Of a DNA stretch of 19,318 bases, positions 1 to 7,737 are shown piece by piece. The stretch lies in assembly GCA_028280915.1 (NCBI GenBank), contig JANQKX010000052.1, positions 1 through 19,318 on the forward strand. Direction: 5' to 3'. Below the pieces are notes generated by a model that saw only the letters and a list, made by a program, of their open reading frames with translations, did not search any database and was not told the origin of the DNA. The position numbers and the translations under genes are program-made. The stretch's first letter is position 1. Each line of letters starts with the position of its first letter. This DNA comes from Kiloniellaceae bacterium (lineage in GTDB: Bacteria > Pseudomonadota > Alphaproteobacteria > Kiloniellales > Kiloniellaceae).

Positions 1-1
1 G

Positions 2-1291
2 TTCCTGGAAGTGTTGAGCGGGGAAAAGATCACCGTCGGCGCGCCCTACTTCAATCAAACCTTCCTGCCCGTCTTTGCCATCGTCGCCTTTGCCGCGGCA
101 ATTGGCCCCTTCCTATCCTGGAAGCGGGCCGACGCCTGGTCGGTGCTGCGGCGCCTGCGCACGACGGCCGTCCTCACCCTGCTGGGCACGGCGGCCCTTT
201 ATTACTTCGGCTGGCGGCAATTCCTGGGGCTCGCCGGCCTGAGCCTGGCCCTATGGCTGTTTTTTGCCACCATGGCCGATCTGTTCAACCGCGCCGGGTT
301 CAAGAAGGCCGGTTTAGCAGGCGGCTTGCGGCGCTTGATCGGGCTGCCCGCCTCTGCCTGGGGTCTGGTCCTGGGGCACAGCGGCCTGGCGTTCGTGGTC
401 GCCGGGGTCAGTACCTTGTCCGTGTGGCAGGTCGAGGTGATCCAGAATCAACAGCCCGGCGCGCCCGTCGCGGTCGCGGGTTATGAATTCAATCTTTTCG
501 ATGTCACCAATACCCGCGGCGAGAACTATCAAACCTCCATCGCCACGATCGAGGTTTCCAAGGACGGTAAGGTCGTGGCCCTGCTGTTCCCGGAACGGCG
601 GTGGTACCCGGTGGAACGGCAGCCGACCACCGAGGCCGGCATCAAGACCCTGTGGCACGGAGACCTCTACGCGGTTTTGGGTGATCCCAACGGCATGGGA
701 GGCTGGGTGACACGGTACTATTACAATCCCGGTGTGGCGTGGATGTGGCTCGGCGCCCTGATCATGTCCCTGGGCGGCGTGATTTCCGTGGTCGACCGGC
801 GCCTGCGGGTGGGCGCGCCGAAAAGGTCCCTGCGCCCGATCGCCGCCGCCACGGTCCTTCTGGCCATGGTCGTGGCCGCCGCTCCCACCTGGGCCATCGA
901 CCCGGACGAGATGCTGTCCGATCCGGCCGCCGAAGCCCGGGCCCAGGAGATCGGCAAGCAGCTGCGCTGCCTGGTCTGCCAAAACCAATCCATCTTCGAT
1001 TCCAACGCGGATTTGGCGAAGGAGCTGCGCATCGTGGTGCGCGAACGCATCGAAGCCGGTGACAGCAACGACCAAGCCATGGCCTACATTCGCGGTAAAT
1101 ACGGCGATTATGTGCTGCTGCAGCCGCCGTTCCAGACCTCCACCTTGATCCTTTGGCTCATGCCCATTTTTCTGTTGGCCGTTTCCGTGCTGGCCGCGGC
1201 CCGTTACACCCGGGGCCAAAAACCCAAACCGGAGATGGACGACAAGGAGCGGGACGAGGCACGCCGCTTGTTGCAGGAGTCGGGAAAATGA
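2..1291 (+). CDS. CcmF C-terminal part fused in frame to CcmH (5' truncated by window edge)
   Basis: The reading frame is open to the left edge (first whole codon at 2), so the N-terminal part of CcmF is outside the window. The first ~265 codons match the CcmF C-terminus: a KITVGAPYFN motif, several membrane segments, the periplasmic domain with YEFNLFDV and LFPERRWYP, and a last membrane segment ending in VVDRRLR. With no stop codon the frame continues through a second hydrophobic segment (about 845-895) into CcmH, with the redox pair LRCLVCQNQ (Cys codons at 968 and 977), a periplasmic helical domain and a C-terminal membrane anchor (about 1145-1200). CcmF/CcmH form the heme ligation machinery that attaches heme to apocytochrome c in the periplasm. 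Topology is consistent with a true fusion, because the linker is basic (cytoplasmic) and CcmH then faces the periplasm. A GTG at 809 could allow separate CcmH initiation. No thioredoxin-like CcmG/DsbE lies between the two halves. The gene overlaps ccmI by four bases. Confidence 0.9.
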   Translation, partial: FLEVLSGEKITVGAPYFNQTFLPVFAIVAFAAAIGPFLSWKRADAWSVLRRLRTTAVLTLLGTAALYYFGWRQFLGLAGLSLALWLFFATMADLFNRAGFKKAGLAGGLRRLIGLPASAWGLVLGHSGLAFVVAGVSTLSVWQVEVIQNQQPGAPVAVAGYEFNLFDVTNTRGENYQTSIATIEVSKDGKVVALLFPERRWYPVERQPTTEAGIKTLWHGDLYAVLGDPNGMGGWVTRYYYNPGVAWMWLGALIMSLGGVISVVDRRLRVGAPKRSLRPIAAATVLLAMVVAAAPTWAIDPDEMLSDPAAEARAQEIGKQLRCLVCQNQSIFDSNADLAKELRIVVRERIEAGDSNDQAMAYIRGKYGDYVLLQPPFQTSTLILWLMPIFLLAVSVLAAARYTRGQKPKPEMDDKERDEARRLLQESGK

Positions 1292-2733
1292 CACTCTGGA
1301 TTCTCGCCGCTGCCCTGGCGCTCCTGGCCGCCGCCTGGCTGACCCGCGCTTTTTGGCTCAGCGGCCGCACGGAACAGAACGAAACCGAGCATGCATTGTC
1401 CATCTACCGGGACCAGCAGGAAGAACTGCGGCGCGACCACGAGGCTGGTCTGATCTCCGAGAGCGAAATGCAGGCGGCCCAGCAAGAGATCGAGCGCCGC
1501 ACCATCAAAGCCGCGCGCTCCCTGGATGCCGGTTTGCTGGTGAGCCGCCGCAGTCCCTTGCTTGCCGTCGTGACCGCCTGCGGAGTTGTCGCCGCCTCCC
1601 TGGGACTCTATGCCGTGGTCGGCAGTCCCGAGGCGGAAGACCTGCCCCTGGCCGCCCGCAAGGCCGCCATTTTGGAACGCCAGGCCGAGGCCGGGGACCT
1701 GGGCAGCAAGGCCGAGTTGTTGGCCGAGAAGATCGAGGATAATCCGGAGAGTTTCGAGGATTGGTGGCTCTTGGCCAAGACCTATGCCGCCCAGGGAGAT
1801 TATGCTTCCGCCGCCGATGCCTATCGCCGGGCCGCCACCCTGTCGGAGGATGACCCGGCGGTGCTTTCCGCCTACGCCGAAGCGCTGACCTTGGCAAACG
1901 GCAACAAGGTGCCCACCGCCGCCAAGCTGATCTTCGCCCAGGCCCGGGACAAGTCCAACGATCCCCGGGCGCGGTACTACTTGGCCCTAGCCAAGGCGCA
2001 AGCCCAGGACTTTGAAGGCGCCCTGAGAGACTGGCTGGCCCTTCTGGCCGATTCAACCCAGGAAGCACCCTGGACTCCCTTGGTGCGCCGGGACATCGTC
2101 AACATGGCCCGCTTCCTGGAACTGGATCTCAAAACGGTCCTGGCCGACGCCACGCCGGCCGAACTGGCCACGGCCGAGGGGGCAGCCGGCGCGGTGGCCG
2201 AAACCGCCGCCCCTCGGGCACAGTCCGGTCAAGGCGGGGATATGGCGGCGCTGGAGGCTCACTTGGCGCAAGACCCCAAGGATTGGCAAGGCTGGATTGA
2301 TCTGGCCGGATGGCGCGCCGCGCGGGATGACATGGACGGCGCCATTGCGGCTTTGGATCAAGCCAGGGCGCAGTTTTCAGGCGCCCCCTTTGTGCTCGCC
2401 CGCATCGAGGAAGCCAGCACGAACCTGGGGCTGAGCGTCCCGTCATCACCGGCGGGGCCGAGCCAGGCCGACATTGCCGCCGCGGCGGAAATGTCCGAGG
2501 CCGACCGGGACGCCATGATCCGCGGTATGGTCGACGGCTTAGCGGCGCGCCTGGAAGATCAACCCAACGATCTTGAAGGCTGGCTCATGCTGATCCGCTC
2601 CTACGCCACCTTGCAGGATGCCCCCGCGGCGAAAAGCGCGGTCAAAAAGGCCCGGGAACAATTCGCCCAGGTCCCACAAGACCTGCGCGATATCGATGCC
2701 CTGGCGGACCAACTGGGTGTCACCGTCAACTAA
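1288..2733 (+). CDS. ccmI: c-type cytochrome biogenesis protein CcmI
   Basis: This 481-residue protein starts at the ATG overlapping the upstream stop (ATGA), with AGGAG eight bases before it. In-frame sequence further upstream lies inside the previous gene and is not used. Residues 3-22 form a first membrane helix, followed by a charged cytoplasmic helical loop (about 28-85), a second membrane helix (about 90-112), and a long alanine-rich periplasmic region with TPR-like repeats such as DNPESFEDWWLLAKTYAAQG and DQPNDLEGWLMLIRSYATLQ. CcmI is the chaperone of System I cytochrome c maturation. Its TPR part holds the apocytochrome C-terminus and delivers it to CcmF/CcmH. The four-base overlap implies translational coupling with the CcmF-CcmH gene, and this is the last gene of the operon in this direction. 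Family and length are typical of alphaproteobacteria. Confidence 0.92.
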   Translation: MTLWILAAALALLAAAWLTRAFWLSGRTEQNETEHALSIYRDQQEELRRDHEAGLISESEMQAAQQEIERRTIKAARSLDAGLLVSRRSPLLAVVTACGVVAASLGLYAVVGSPEAEDLPLAARKAAILERQAEAGDLGSKAELLAEKIEDNPESFEDWWLLAKTYAAQGDYASAADAYRRAATLSEDDPAVLSAYAEALTLANGNKVPTAAKLIFAQARDKSNDPRARYYLALAKAQAQDFEGALRDWLALLADSTQEAPWTPLVRRDIVNMARFLELDLKTVLADATPAELATAEGAAGAVAETAAPRAQSGQGGDMAALEAHLAQDPKDWQGWIDLAGWRAARDDMDGAIAALDQARAQFSGAPFVLARIEEASTNLGLSVPSSPAGPSQADIAAAAEMSEADRDAMIRGMVDGLAARLEDQPNDLEGWLMLIRSYATLQDAPAAKSAVKKAREQFAQVPQDLRDIDALADQLGVTVN

Positions 2734-2755
2734 TTCTGATTGTTTGAGATTTGGC

Positions 2756-2801
2756 AAAAAATCAGGCCGGCGGGGCGCGTTGCCAAACCCCACCGGCCTG
2801 A
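2756..2801 (-). terminator. intrinsic terminator for the minus-strand operon (convergent with ccmI)
   Basis: The arms 2762-2775 and 2788-2801 are complementary over 14 bp with one mismatch around a 12-base loop. On the minus strand the stem is followed by a run of six T (plus-strand A at 2756-2761), the form of a Rho-independent terminator for the TctC-type gene ending at 2818. The plus strand has no T run after the stem, so any effect on ccmI is probably weaker. Confidence 0.85.
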
Positions 2802-2817
2802 AATCACAGGACTTTGC

Positions 2818-3789
2818 TTACAACTCGCCCAATGTTTCCAAGATGGCCTTGGTGGTGGCGTGGTCCCGCTTGATGCGTTCCATGGATTCGTCGGCGTCCT
2901 GCCAGTAGATCAGGGTGCCGGTCTGCTCGCCATATTCCTTAGCCGCATCGCTTTGCAGGGCCTTCTGCGCCGCCGCGGCGATCACGTCACGGGCCTCCTG
3001 GGGCGTGCCCTTGGGGACAAACAGGCCGTTCCACAGGGCCAGTTTCAGATCCGGCATCTGCTCGCCGATGGTCGCAGCATCGGGCAACATGGGCATGCGG
3101 GATTCCGTGACCGTGCCAATGATCTTAAGATCGTTCACGCAGGGCAGAATCTGAGGAACGGTTGTGGTGATGAGATCCGCATCGCCGCTGGCCAGGGTAT
3201 TGCAGTCCAAAGCATCGAAGGCCGAGTCACCCGCGTACTCAAAACCCTTACGCTCCGCGAGAGCAAAAGCGATTTGGGTGGGGGTTAAGCCGTAACCAAA
3301 GTGACCCAGCACCACATCGTTTTCCTGGGCATGAGTCGCCAGTTCGTCAATGGAACCAAAAGGCGCATCACCAGCTGCCGCGAACACAAAGGGATAAGTC
3401 AAGAAAATGCCGATGGGCTCGAAGGTCTCAAGGGTAATGCCCTCGATTCCCTGGAGATCTCCCATAACAGGTACGCCGATCACAAAGGAACCAACGGTGT
3501 AGCCATCGGGGTCGGCATTTTTGACTTCGGCCGCACCGGGGAACGGCCCGCCGCCGCCGCCGGGTTTGTTGATCACCGCGGCCGGAGTGCCCGTGTCGGT
3601 CTGCAGCTGCCCGGCGATCATACGGGCCAGGATGTCTTCCGCGTCCCCCGGCGGCCAAGGTACGATGAACTCGACGGGCTTGCTGGGATAGTCCGCCGCA
3701 CCGGCCGACAAGGCAACCCCGGTCAGGGCCGCGACGCCGATAACACCGGCAGCGAGCCCTCTGCTAAACGTGGCCAAACAGTTTTTCAT
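2818..3789 (-). CDS. tripartite tricarboxylate transporter substrate-binding protein (Bug/TctC family)
   Basis: The predicted protein has 323 residues from the ATG at 3789, preceded by GGGAG and AAAGGATG context. An upstream in-frame ATG at 3828 would add 13 residues overlapping the sulfatase end and spoil the signal peptide. Residues 1-30 form a Sec signal peptide with likely cleavage after SAGA, before ADYPSKPVEFIVPWPPG, the classic Bug N-terminus. Other family marks are DILARMIAGQL, the glycine-rich NKPGGGGG loop, NADPDGYTVG and FVPKGTP near the C-terminus. Two cysteines (in FDALDCNTLA and ILPCVND) could form a disulfide. These periplasmic Venus-flytrap proteins bind carboxylates or aromatic acids and hand them to TctA/TctB. 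No tctA or tctB adjoins; the only pair here is 12 kb away on the other strand. It is the last gene of a probable uspA-sulfatase-tctC operon, 35 bases after the sulfatase stop. Confidence 0.9.
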   Translation of the reverse strand: MKNCLATFSRGLAAGVIGVAALTGVALSAGAADYPSKPVEFIVPWPPGDAEDILARMIAGQLQTDTGTPAAVINKPGGGGGPFPGAAEVKNADPDGYTVGSFVIGVPVMGDLQGIEGITLETFEPIGIFLTYPFVFAAAGDAPFGSIDELATHAQENDVVLGHFGYGLTPTQIAFALAERKGFEYAGDSAFDALDCNTLASGDADLITTTVPQILPCVNDLKIIGTVTESRMPMLPDAATIGEQMPDLKLALWNGLFVPKGTPQEARDVIAAAAQKALQSDAAKEYGEQTGTLIYWQDADESMERIKRDHATTKAILETLGEL

Positions 3790-3824
3790 CCTTTGCTCTC
3801 CCTTTTTTCGAAAAAACACGCTGG

Positions 3825-5531
3825 TCACCCCTTTGGGTGTTCTCCGGCGGCGTCAGCGGTGTCTTTTTGCAACGCCGCAGCTCGTTTGGCCTCTTCGGCC
3901 TCAATGTCCAATTGATCCCAGAAACCGATGTAGATCTTGTGATCGATGACCCGGTCGTAGGCCAGCCCGACGGCATCCCCGCCCGCGATCCCTTGGCGGG
4001 AAATGGTGACACGATTGGCCTGCTTACGGCACCAGTCGAACATGGCCTCCTTCAAACGGGCGATGATCTCCCCATGGCCGTCCTGGCGGCCCAGATCCCG
4101 CAGCTCATGGGGATCGTTTTTCAGGTCGTACAGCAGGGGCGCATGTTCGGGCACGTGGATGTACTTCCAGCGCCCGTCAAAGACCATGGTGGCGCAGCTG
4201 TCCTCGACCGGCGTGCCCAAACGCAGGCGCGCGGCGTCATAGGTGAAGTCGTATTCGGAAAAGGCGCAAGCGCGCCAGGCTGGCGATGTCTCGCCGGCGA
4301 GGCGCGGCAAGAGGGAGCGGCCTTGCAGGATATGGTCCCGGGCGGCCGCGGCCTCCCCACCGGCCATGAAGTCAACAATGGTCGGCGCCAGATCGATCAT
4401 TTCCGCCAGCGCGTCCAGGGTCTGGCCCCGGGTGGCATCGGCCTGGGGTCGGGGATCGCGCAGCAACAGTGGCACCCGGACGGAGGGGTCGTGGAACAGG
4501 TATTTCTCCCCCAACCAATGGTCGCCCAGATAGTCCCCGTGATCCGTGGAAAAGATGATCAGGGTGGAGTCCAGCTGGCCCCGCTCGCGCAGGAAATCGA
4601 ACAAGCGGCCCAGGTGATCGTCCACCTCCTGGATCAGGCCCATGTAGGCCGGGATCACCCGCTCGCGCACCTCGTCCCGGCAAAACACTTGGGAGTACCG
4701 CTCTTGCAGGAAAGCGGCATAAAGGGGATGGGGATCAGCTCGCTCGGCCTCGTCGCGCACCGCCGGCACCACATCAGAAGGCCCATAGATTTGGTGGTAG
4801 GGCGCCGGCGCCAAATAGGGCCAGTGGGGCTTGATATAGGATAGATGCAGGCACCAGGGCGCGTCGTTCGGACCGCGTCCGTCGATGAAGTCCATGGCCC
4901 GTTGGGTGGTCCAAGCGGTCTCCGACATCTCCGCCGGCACCCGGGCCGGCCGCCCGGCGTTTTCCATCAGCCAGCCGCTGACCACCGACCCGTCATCACC
5001 CTCGGCCCCGTTGGCATAACTTTCCCAGAGATTGTCGGCCGTCAATCCTTGTTCGCGCAGAAAGTCCCCATAGGGGGGATTCGGATCATAGTCGCCATAG
5101 GGGTGCAGCCCGTCATGGCGGGCGAAGGGATAAAACCCCGCCTCGGCGGCCCGCACGGCAATGTCGCTGCCCGGATCCACGCCCAAGCGGGCCATGCCCG
5201 CTTCGTCCGGGCGCATGTGGGTCTTGCCCACCAGCACCGCCGCGCCGCCAAGCTCCGCCAAGTGGTCGCCCAGGGTCATTTCACCGATCCGCAGGGGCAC
5301 CTCGTTGCCCGTCGACCCATGACTGTGCATATAGCGGCCGGTGTAGGCGGACATGCGCGATGAGCCGCAAATGGTCGATTGGGCGAAGGCCCGAGAGAAT
5401 CGCACGCCGTCACGGGCGATCCAGTCGATGTTGGGAGTCTTGATGTGGGGATGGCCGGTACAGCCCAGGTAGTCATGGCGCAACTGATCGCACATGATCC
5501 ACAACACGTTGGGCTGGCCTGGGCTCGCCAT
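3825..5531 (-). CDS. sulfatase / phosphonate monoester hydrolase-like protein (alkaline phosphatase superfamily)
   Basis: This 568-residue putative hydrolase lacks a signal peptide and is probably cytoplasmic. It begins PNVLWIMCDQLRHDYLG, where D15 and Q16 match the metal site of the family. The nucleophile region STICGSSRMSAYTGRYM has C55 at the formylglycine position, but the usual Pro/Ala two residues later is Ser (S57); R59 is kept. GKTHM (K103, H105), SYIKPHWPY (K234, H236), FSTDHGDYLGDHWLGEKY (D330, H331, K343) and a C-terminal WKYIHVPEH block complete the sulfatase fold. In overall layout it resembles phosphonate monoester hydrolases and related arylsulfatases, which cleave sulfate or phosphate/phosphonate mono- and diesters; the substrate cannot be told. 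The ATG is three bases after the UspA stop codon (TAG CAC ATG), indicating translational coupling, and tctC follows 35 bases downstream. Confidence 0.88.
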   Translation of the reverse strand: MASPGQPNVLWIMCDQLRHDYLGCTGHPHIKTPNIDWIARDGVRFSRAFAQSTICGSSRMSAYTGRYMHSHGSTGNEVPLRIGEMTLGDHLAELGGAAVLVGKTHMRPDEAGMARLGVDPGSDIAVRAAEAGFYPFARHDGLHPYGDYDPNPPYGDFLREQGLTADNLWESYANGAEGDDGSVVSGWLMENAGRPARVPAEMSETAWTTQRAMDFIDGRGPNDAPWCLHLSYIKPHWPYLAPAPYHQIYGPSDVVPAVRDEAERADPHPLYAAFLQERYSQVFCRDEVRERVIPAYMGLIQEVDDHLGRLFDFLRERGQLDSTLIIFSTDHGDYLGDHWLGEKYLFHDPSVRVPLLLRDPRPQADATRGQTLDALAEMIDLAPTIVDFMAGGEAAAARDHILQGRSLLPRLAGETSPAWRACAFSEYDFTYDAARLRLGTPVEDSCATMVFDGRWKYIHVPEHAPLLYDLKNDPHELRDLGRQDGHGEIIARLKEAMFDWCRKQANRVTISRQGIAGGDAVGLAYDRVIDHKIYIGFWDQLDIEAEEAKRAAALQKDTADAAGEHPKG

Positions 5532-5534
5532 GTG

Positions 5535-6374
5535 CTAGTGCGCCATCCAGATGGGGAAGGTCGCTTCCCGCAGGATCGTTTCGGTGACCCCGCCAAAGGC
5601 ATCTTCTTGGAACTTGCTGTGCTCGTAGGCACCCATGATCAAGGCATCGGGGCGCTGGGCCGAGCTGGCCTCCATGATCGCCTGGGCGATAAAGCGGTGA
5701 CTCTTGCGCTTGACCTTGACCGACTGGTGAGTCGCTTGAATACCGTGGCGTTCCAAATGGGTCAGCAACTGGCCCACGCCGGCGGAGATGTCACTGGCGT
5801 CATCTTCCACGGTCAGGATCGTGACCGTGTTGGCGGGCCCCAGAAGGTGCAAGGCCTCCGACAGGGCCCGGGCCGCCGCCCGTTTGCCGTCCCAGGCCAC
5901 GATGAGATGGTCGTTCACGGGGCCGGGATCGAAGGCGATGGGGATATGGAGGATCGGCCGCCCCGACTGCAGGGCGATGCGGTCGGGATGCAGGATGGTG
6001 CCGATATCGCTGGTGGAGGTATCGAACTGGCCGACAAAGATCAGGTCAAAAAATCGGCCTTGCTCCACCACGTTCCGGTTGGCATCGCCGGTCAACTGAA
6101 GCCAATGGCATTTGTCCGCTTGGCCGTTTTCCCGAACCATGCGGTCCCACTTTTGCGCCACGTCCTGATCCAGCCTGGACTCCGCTTCGCGCAGCGCCGA
6201 ATGGACGGTGTCGGGCAGCCAGCCCACCACCTGGGCCGACAATCCGGACAGGGTGCAGGTCGACAGCCCGGTCACATGGGTTTGGAATTTGTTTTGGAAG
6301 ATCAACGCCGCCTTCAACGCCATCTCGCTCGAGGCGCTGTCGTTAAAGGCAACCAAGGTGTTTCGAACCGCCAT
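5535..6374 (-). CDS. universal stress protein, tandem Usp domains
   Basis: The 279-residue product has two Usp-like alpha/beta domains, about residues 1-145 and 150-279. The first half opens with NTLVAFNDSASSEMALKAAL and the second with DHLIVAWDGKRAAARALSEA, both typical Usp first strand plus helix. The C-terminal half keeps the phosphate-loop-like end GAYEHSKFQEDAFGGVTETI followed by PIWMAH. The family binds ATP or acts as a stress or metabolic regulator; the role here is unknown. It is the first gene of the probable operon with the sulfatase (three-base gap) and TctC-type protein, an unusual partnership. A possible sigma-54-like promoter lies about 55 bases upstream. Confidence 0.88.
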   Translation of the reverse strand: MAVRNTLVAFNDSASSEMALKAALIFQNKFQTHVTGLSTCTLSGLSAQVVGWLPDTVHSALREAESRLDQDVAQKWDRMVRENGQADKCHWLQLTGDANRNVVEQGRFFDLIFVGQFDTSTSDIGTILHPDRIALQSGRPILHIPIAFDPGPVNDHLIVAWDGKRAAARALSEALHLLGPANTVTILTVEDDASDISAGVGQLLTHLERHGIQATHQSVKVKRKSHRFIAQAIMEASSAQRPDALIMGAYEHSKFQEDAFGGVTETILREATFPIWMAH

Positions 6375-6517
6375 GCCGTTGGACCCGAGTCAAAAAAAGG
6401 CCACACAAAAAATCGTCGGACCCATGCTAGAAAAAGCCGTGCCAAGGCACTTGACAGAAGCGGACAACCATCGCCGGCCCGATCCGGTAAACTCGGTTTC
6501 CAGCCGGGGCTAAGCCC
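6375..6517 (-). promoter_or_regulatory. intergenic region upstream of the uspA-like gene
   Basis: This 143-base gap separates the end of the AraC-type gene from the Usp gene and must hold either the operon promoter or a read-through leader. On the minus strand it contains TTGGCACG (plus 6438-6445), four bases, then TTTCT (plus 6429-6433). This resembles a sigma-54 -24/-12 element except that the -12 GC is TC. There is no convincing terminator for the AraC gene: the GTGCC/GGCAC repeat has only a two-base loop. Confidence 0.3.
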
Positions 6518-7540
6518 TCAAAAGCGCCGCAAGGACACGTCGCCGGAACGGCGGAAAGCTTGGGGCGACATGCCGCTCCAACGATTAAAGGCGCGGGTAA
6601 AGGAGCTGTGCTCGGTATAGCCCAGCACCAAGGCAATTTCGGCCAGGGAGGCGTTCGGCCGGCGGATCAGCTCCAAGGTGGCGACTTCCATGCGGCAGTC
6701 ATCAACAAGGCATTGAAAATTCATGCCTTCCCGCCCCAGGTGCCGCCGAAGTGTGCGCCGCGACATACCCATTTCCTTGGCGATCACGGTCTGGTCCACC
6801 TCGGCGATCCCGATGGTCTTGAAGAGGTGGTAGCGGGCCTGATCCTGGGCGGTGGTGGCCCGCCGCTGCCGAATCAGCTCTTGCCGTAACTGGGATTCGG
6901 TCGTCTCCCCGGGCCGATGGGCGGCCAGCGGCAAGGAGAGCCAAGCGGCCGGAATCCGGATCATGTTCGCCGAGCCGCCATAGCCGCAGCCCAGATTGAG
7001 GTAGTCGGACAGGCCATGGCCGTCGAGCGGACTATCCACCTCGAAGGTCACCTCGGCATGGCGCCAGTTGCCTCCCACCGTGCCGCGGATCATCTTGGCC
7101 ATGATGCCCATGGTGAATTCCGCATCCCGATTGCGCGGCCAGATGGTCGGGTCCAAGATCCGGTAGCGCAAGGTGGCATGACGTTCATCCACCTCGAAGG
7201 TGAGTTCGGTGGCGTCCTGCAACAAGGAAAAGTACTGGGCGAACATACGCAAGGCACCGCCAAGGGTCTTGGCCGACAGCACCGCCTCGCCGATGTGACC
7301 CAGCAGGCGATAGTCATAAACCTCGCCGGCGCGCCAAAAGAACTCGGGCCGCCGCAGCCGGTTCGCGGCGGCCTCCAGAAAGTTGACAAACTCACCGAGA
7401 GCCAAATGCCCTTCGTCGGCCGAGCCAACCGACAGATCAACATCAAAATCCTGGGAAACGACGCTGGGATCAATGCCTTGCCGGGCGAGCAAGTCGCTCC
7501 AACCCGCAAGGGCGGCCTGATTGACGATCCCATTCATCAT
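6518..7540 (-). CDS. AraC-family transcriptional regulator (Arabinose_bd-type N-terminus)
   Basis: The regulator has 340 residues. The N-terminal ~200 residues resemble the Arabinose_bd-type ligand domain of OruR/ArgR-like regulators (blocks LGEFVNFLEAAANRL, FWRAGEVYDYRLLGHIGEAVL and LGGALRMFAQYFSLLQ). The C-terminal ~100 residues contain two helix-turn-helix motifs: VIAKEMGMSRRTLRRHLGRE and the signature LAEIALVLGYTEHSSFTRAF followed by WSGMSPQAFRR. It starts at ATG 7540, after GGGAGGGG about seven bases upstream; the adjacent ATG at 7537 is an equal alternative. It lies between the stress/sulfatase operon and the catabolic island and could control either. A 13-base inverted repeat sits about 36 bases upstream of its start. 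The inducer is unknown. Confidence 0.9.
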   Translation of the reverse strand: MMNGIVNQAALAGWSDLLARQGIDPSVVSQDFDVDLSVGSADEGHLALGEFVNFLEAAANRLRRPEFFWRAGEVYDYRLLGHIGEAVLSAKTLGGALRMFAQYFSLLQDATELTFEVDERHATLRYRILDPTIWPRNRDAEFTMGIMAKMIRGTVGGNWRHAEVTFEVDSPLDGHGLSDYLNLGCGYGGSANMIRIPAAWLSLPLAAHRPGETTESQLRQELIRQRRATTAQDQARYHLFKTIGIAEVDQTVIAKEMGMSRRTLRRHLGREGMNFQCLVDDCRMEVATLELIRRPNASLAEIALVLGYTEHSSFTRAFNRWSGMSPQAFRRSGDVSLRRF

Positions 7541-7737
7541 GGCGAGCCCCTCCCAATGTTTTATTTTGTTTTATTGATCGCCTCGATCTCAAGCGTTCAC
7601 TTAACCAAAGTCCCCGGATCGTGTCAAATTTTGGGACCCGGCCGCTCCTACCAGCGCGCCTATGCCATGATCCCATTCCCGGATGTTTTTTCGTCTTTTT
7701 GAGCCAAAGGCTCTTTACCAACGGCGCCTGGCCGATT
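7541..7737. other. intergenic region between the AraC-type and FAH-family genes
   Basis: This 197-base gap presumably carries the promoter of the AraC-type gene and the 3' end of the FAH-family transcript. It holds the inverted repeat GATCG-cct-CGATC at 7576-7588 and a small GAGCC-aaa-GGCTC hairpin at 7701-7713. On the minus strand the hairpin is followed by A rather than T residues, so it is not a good terminator for the FAH gene. No coding potential is evident. Confidence 0.4.

Noticed and set aside
314..1294. Long open frame on the minus strand opposite ccmFH (326 codons)
   Set aside because: It lies wholly antisense to a well-recognised gene, is rich in Gly/His/Gln as expected of the opposite strand of GC-rich coding DNA, and has no family resemblance.
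7701..7713. GAGCC-aaa-GGCTC hairpin considered as terminator of the FAH-family gene
   Set aside because: On the minus strand it is followed by A, not T, and the stem is only five pairs.
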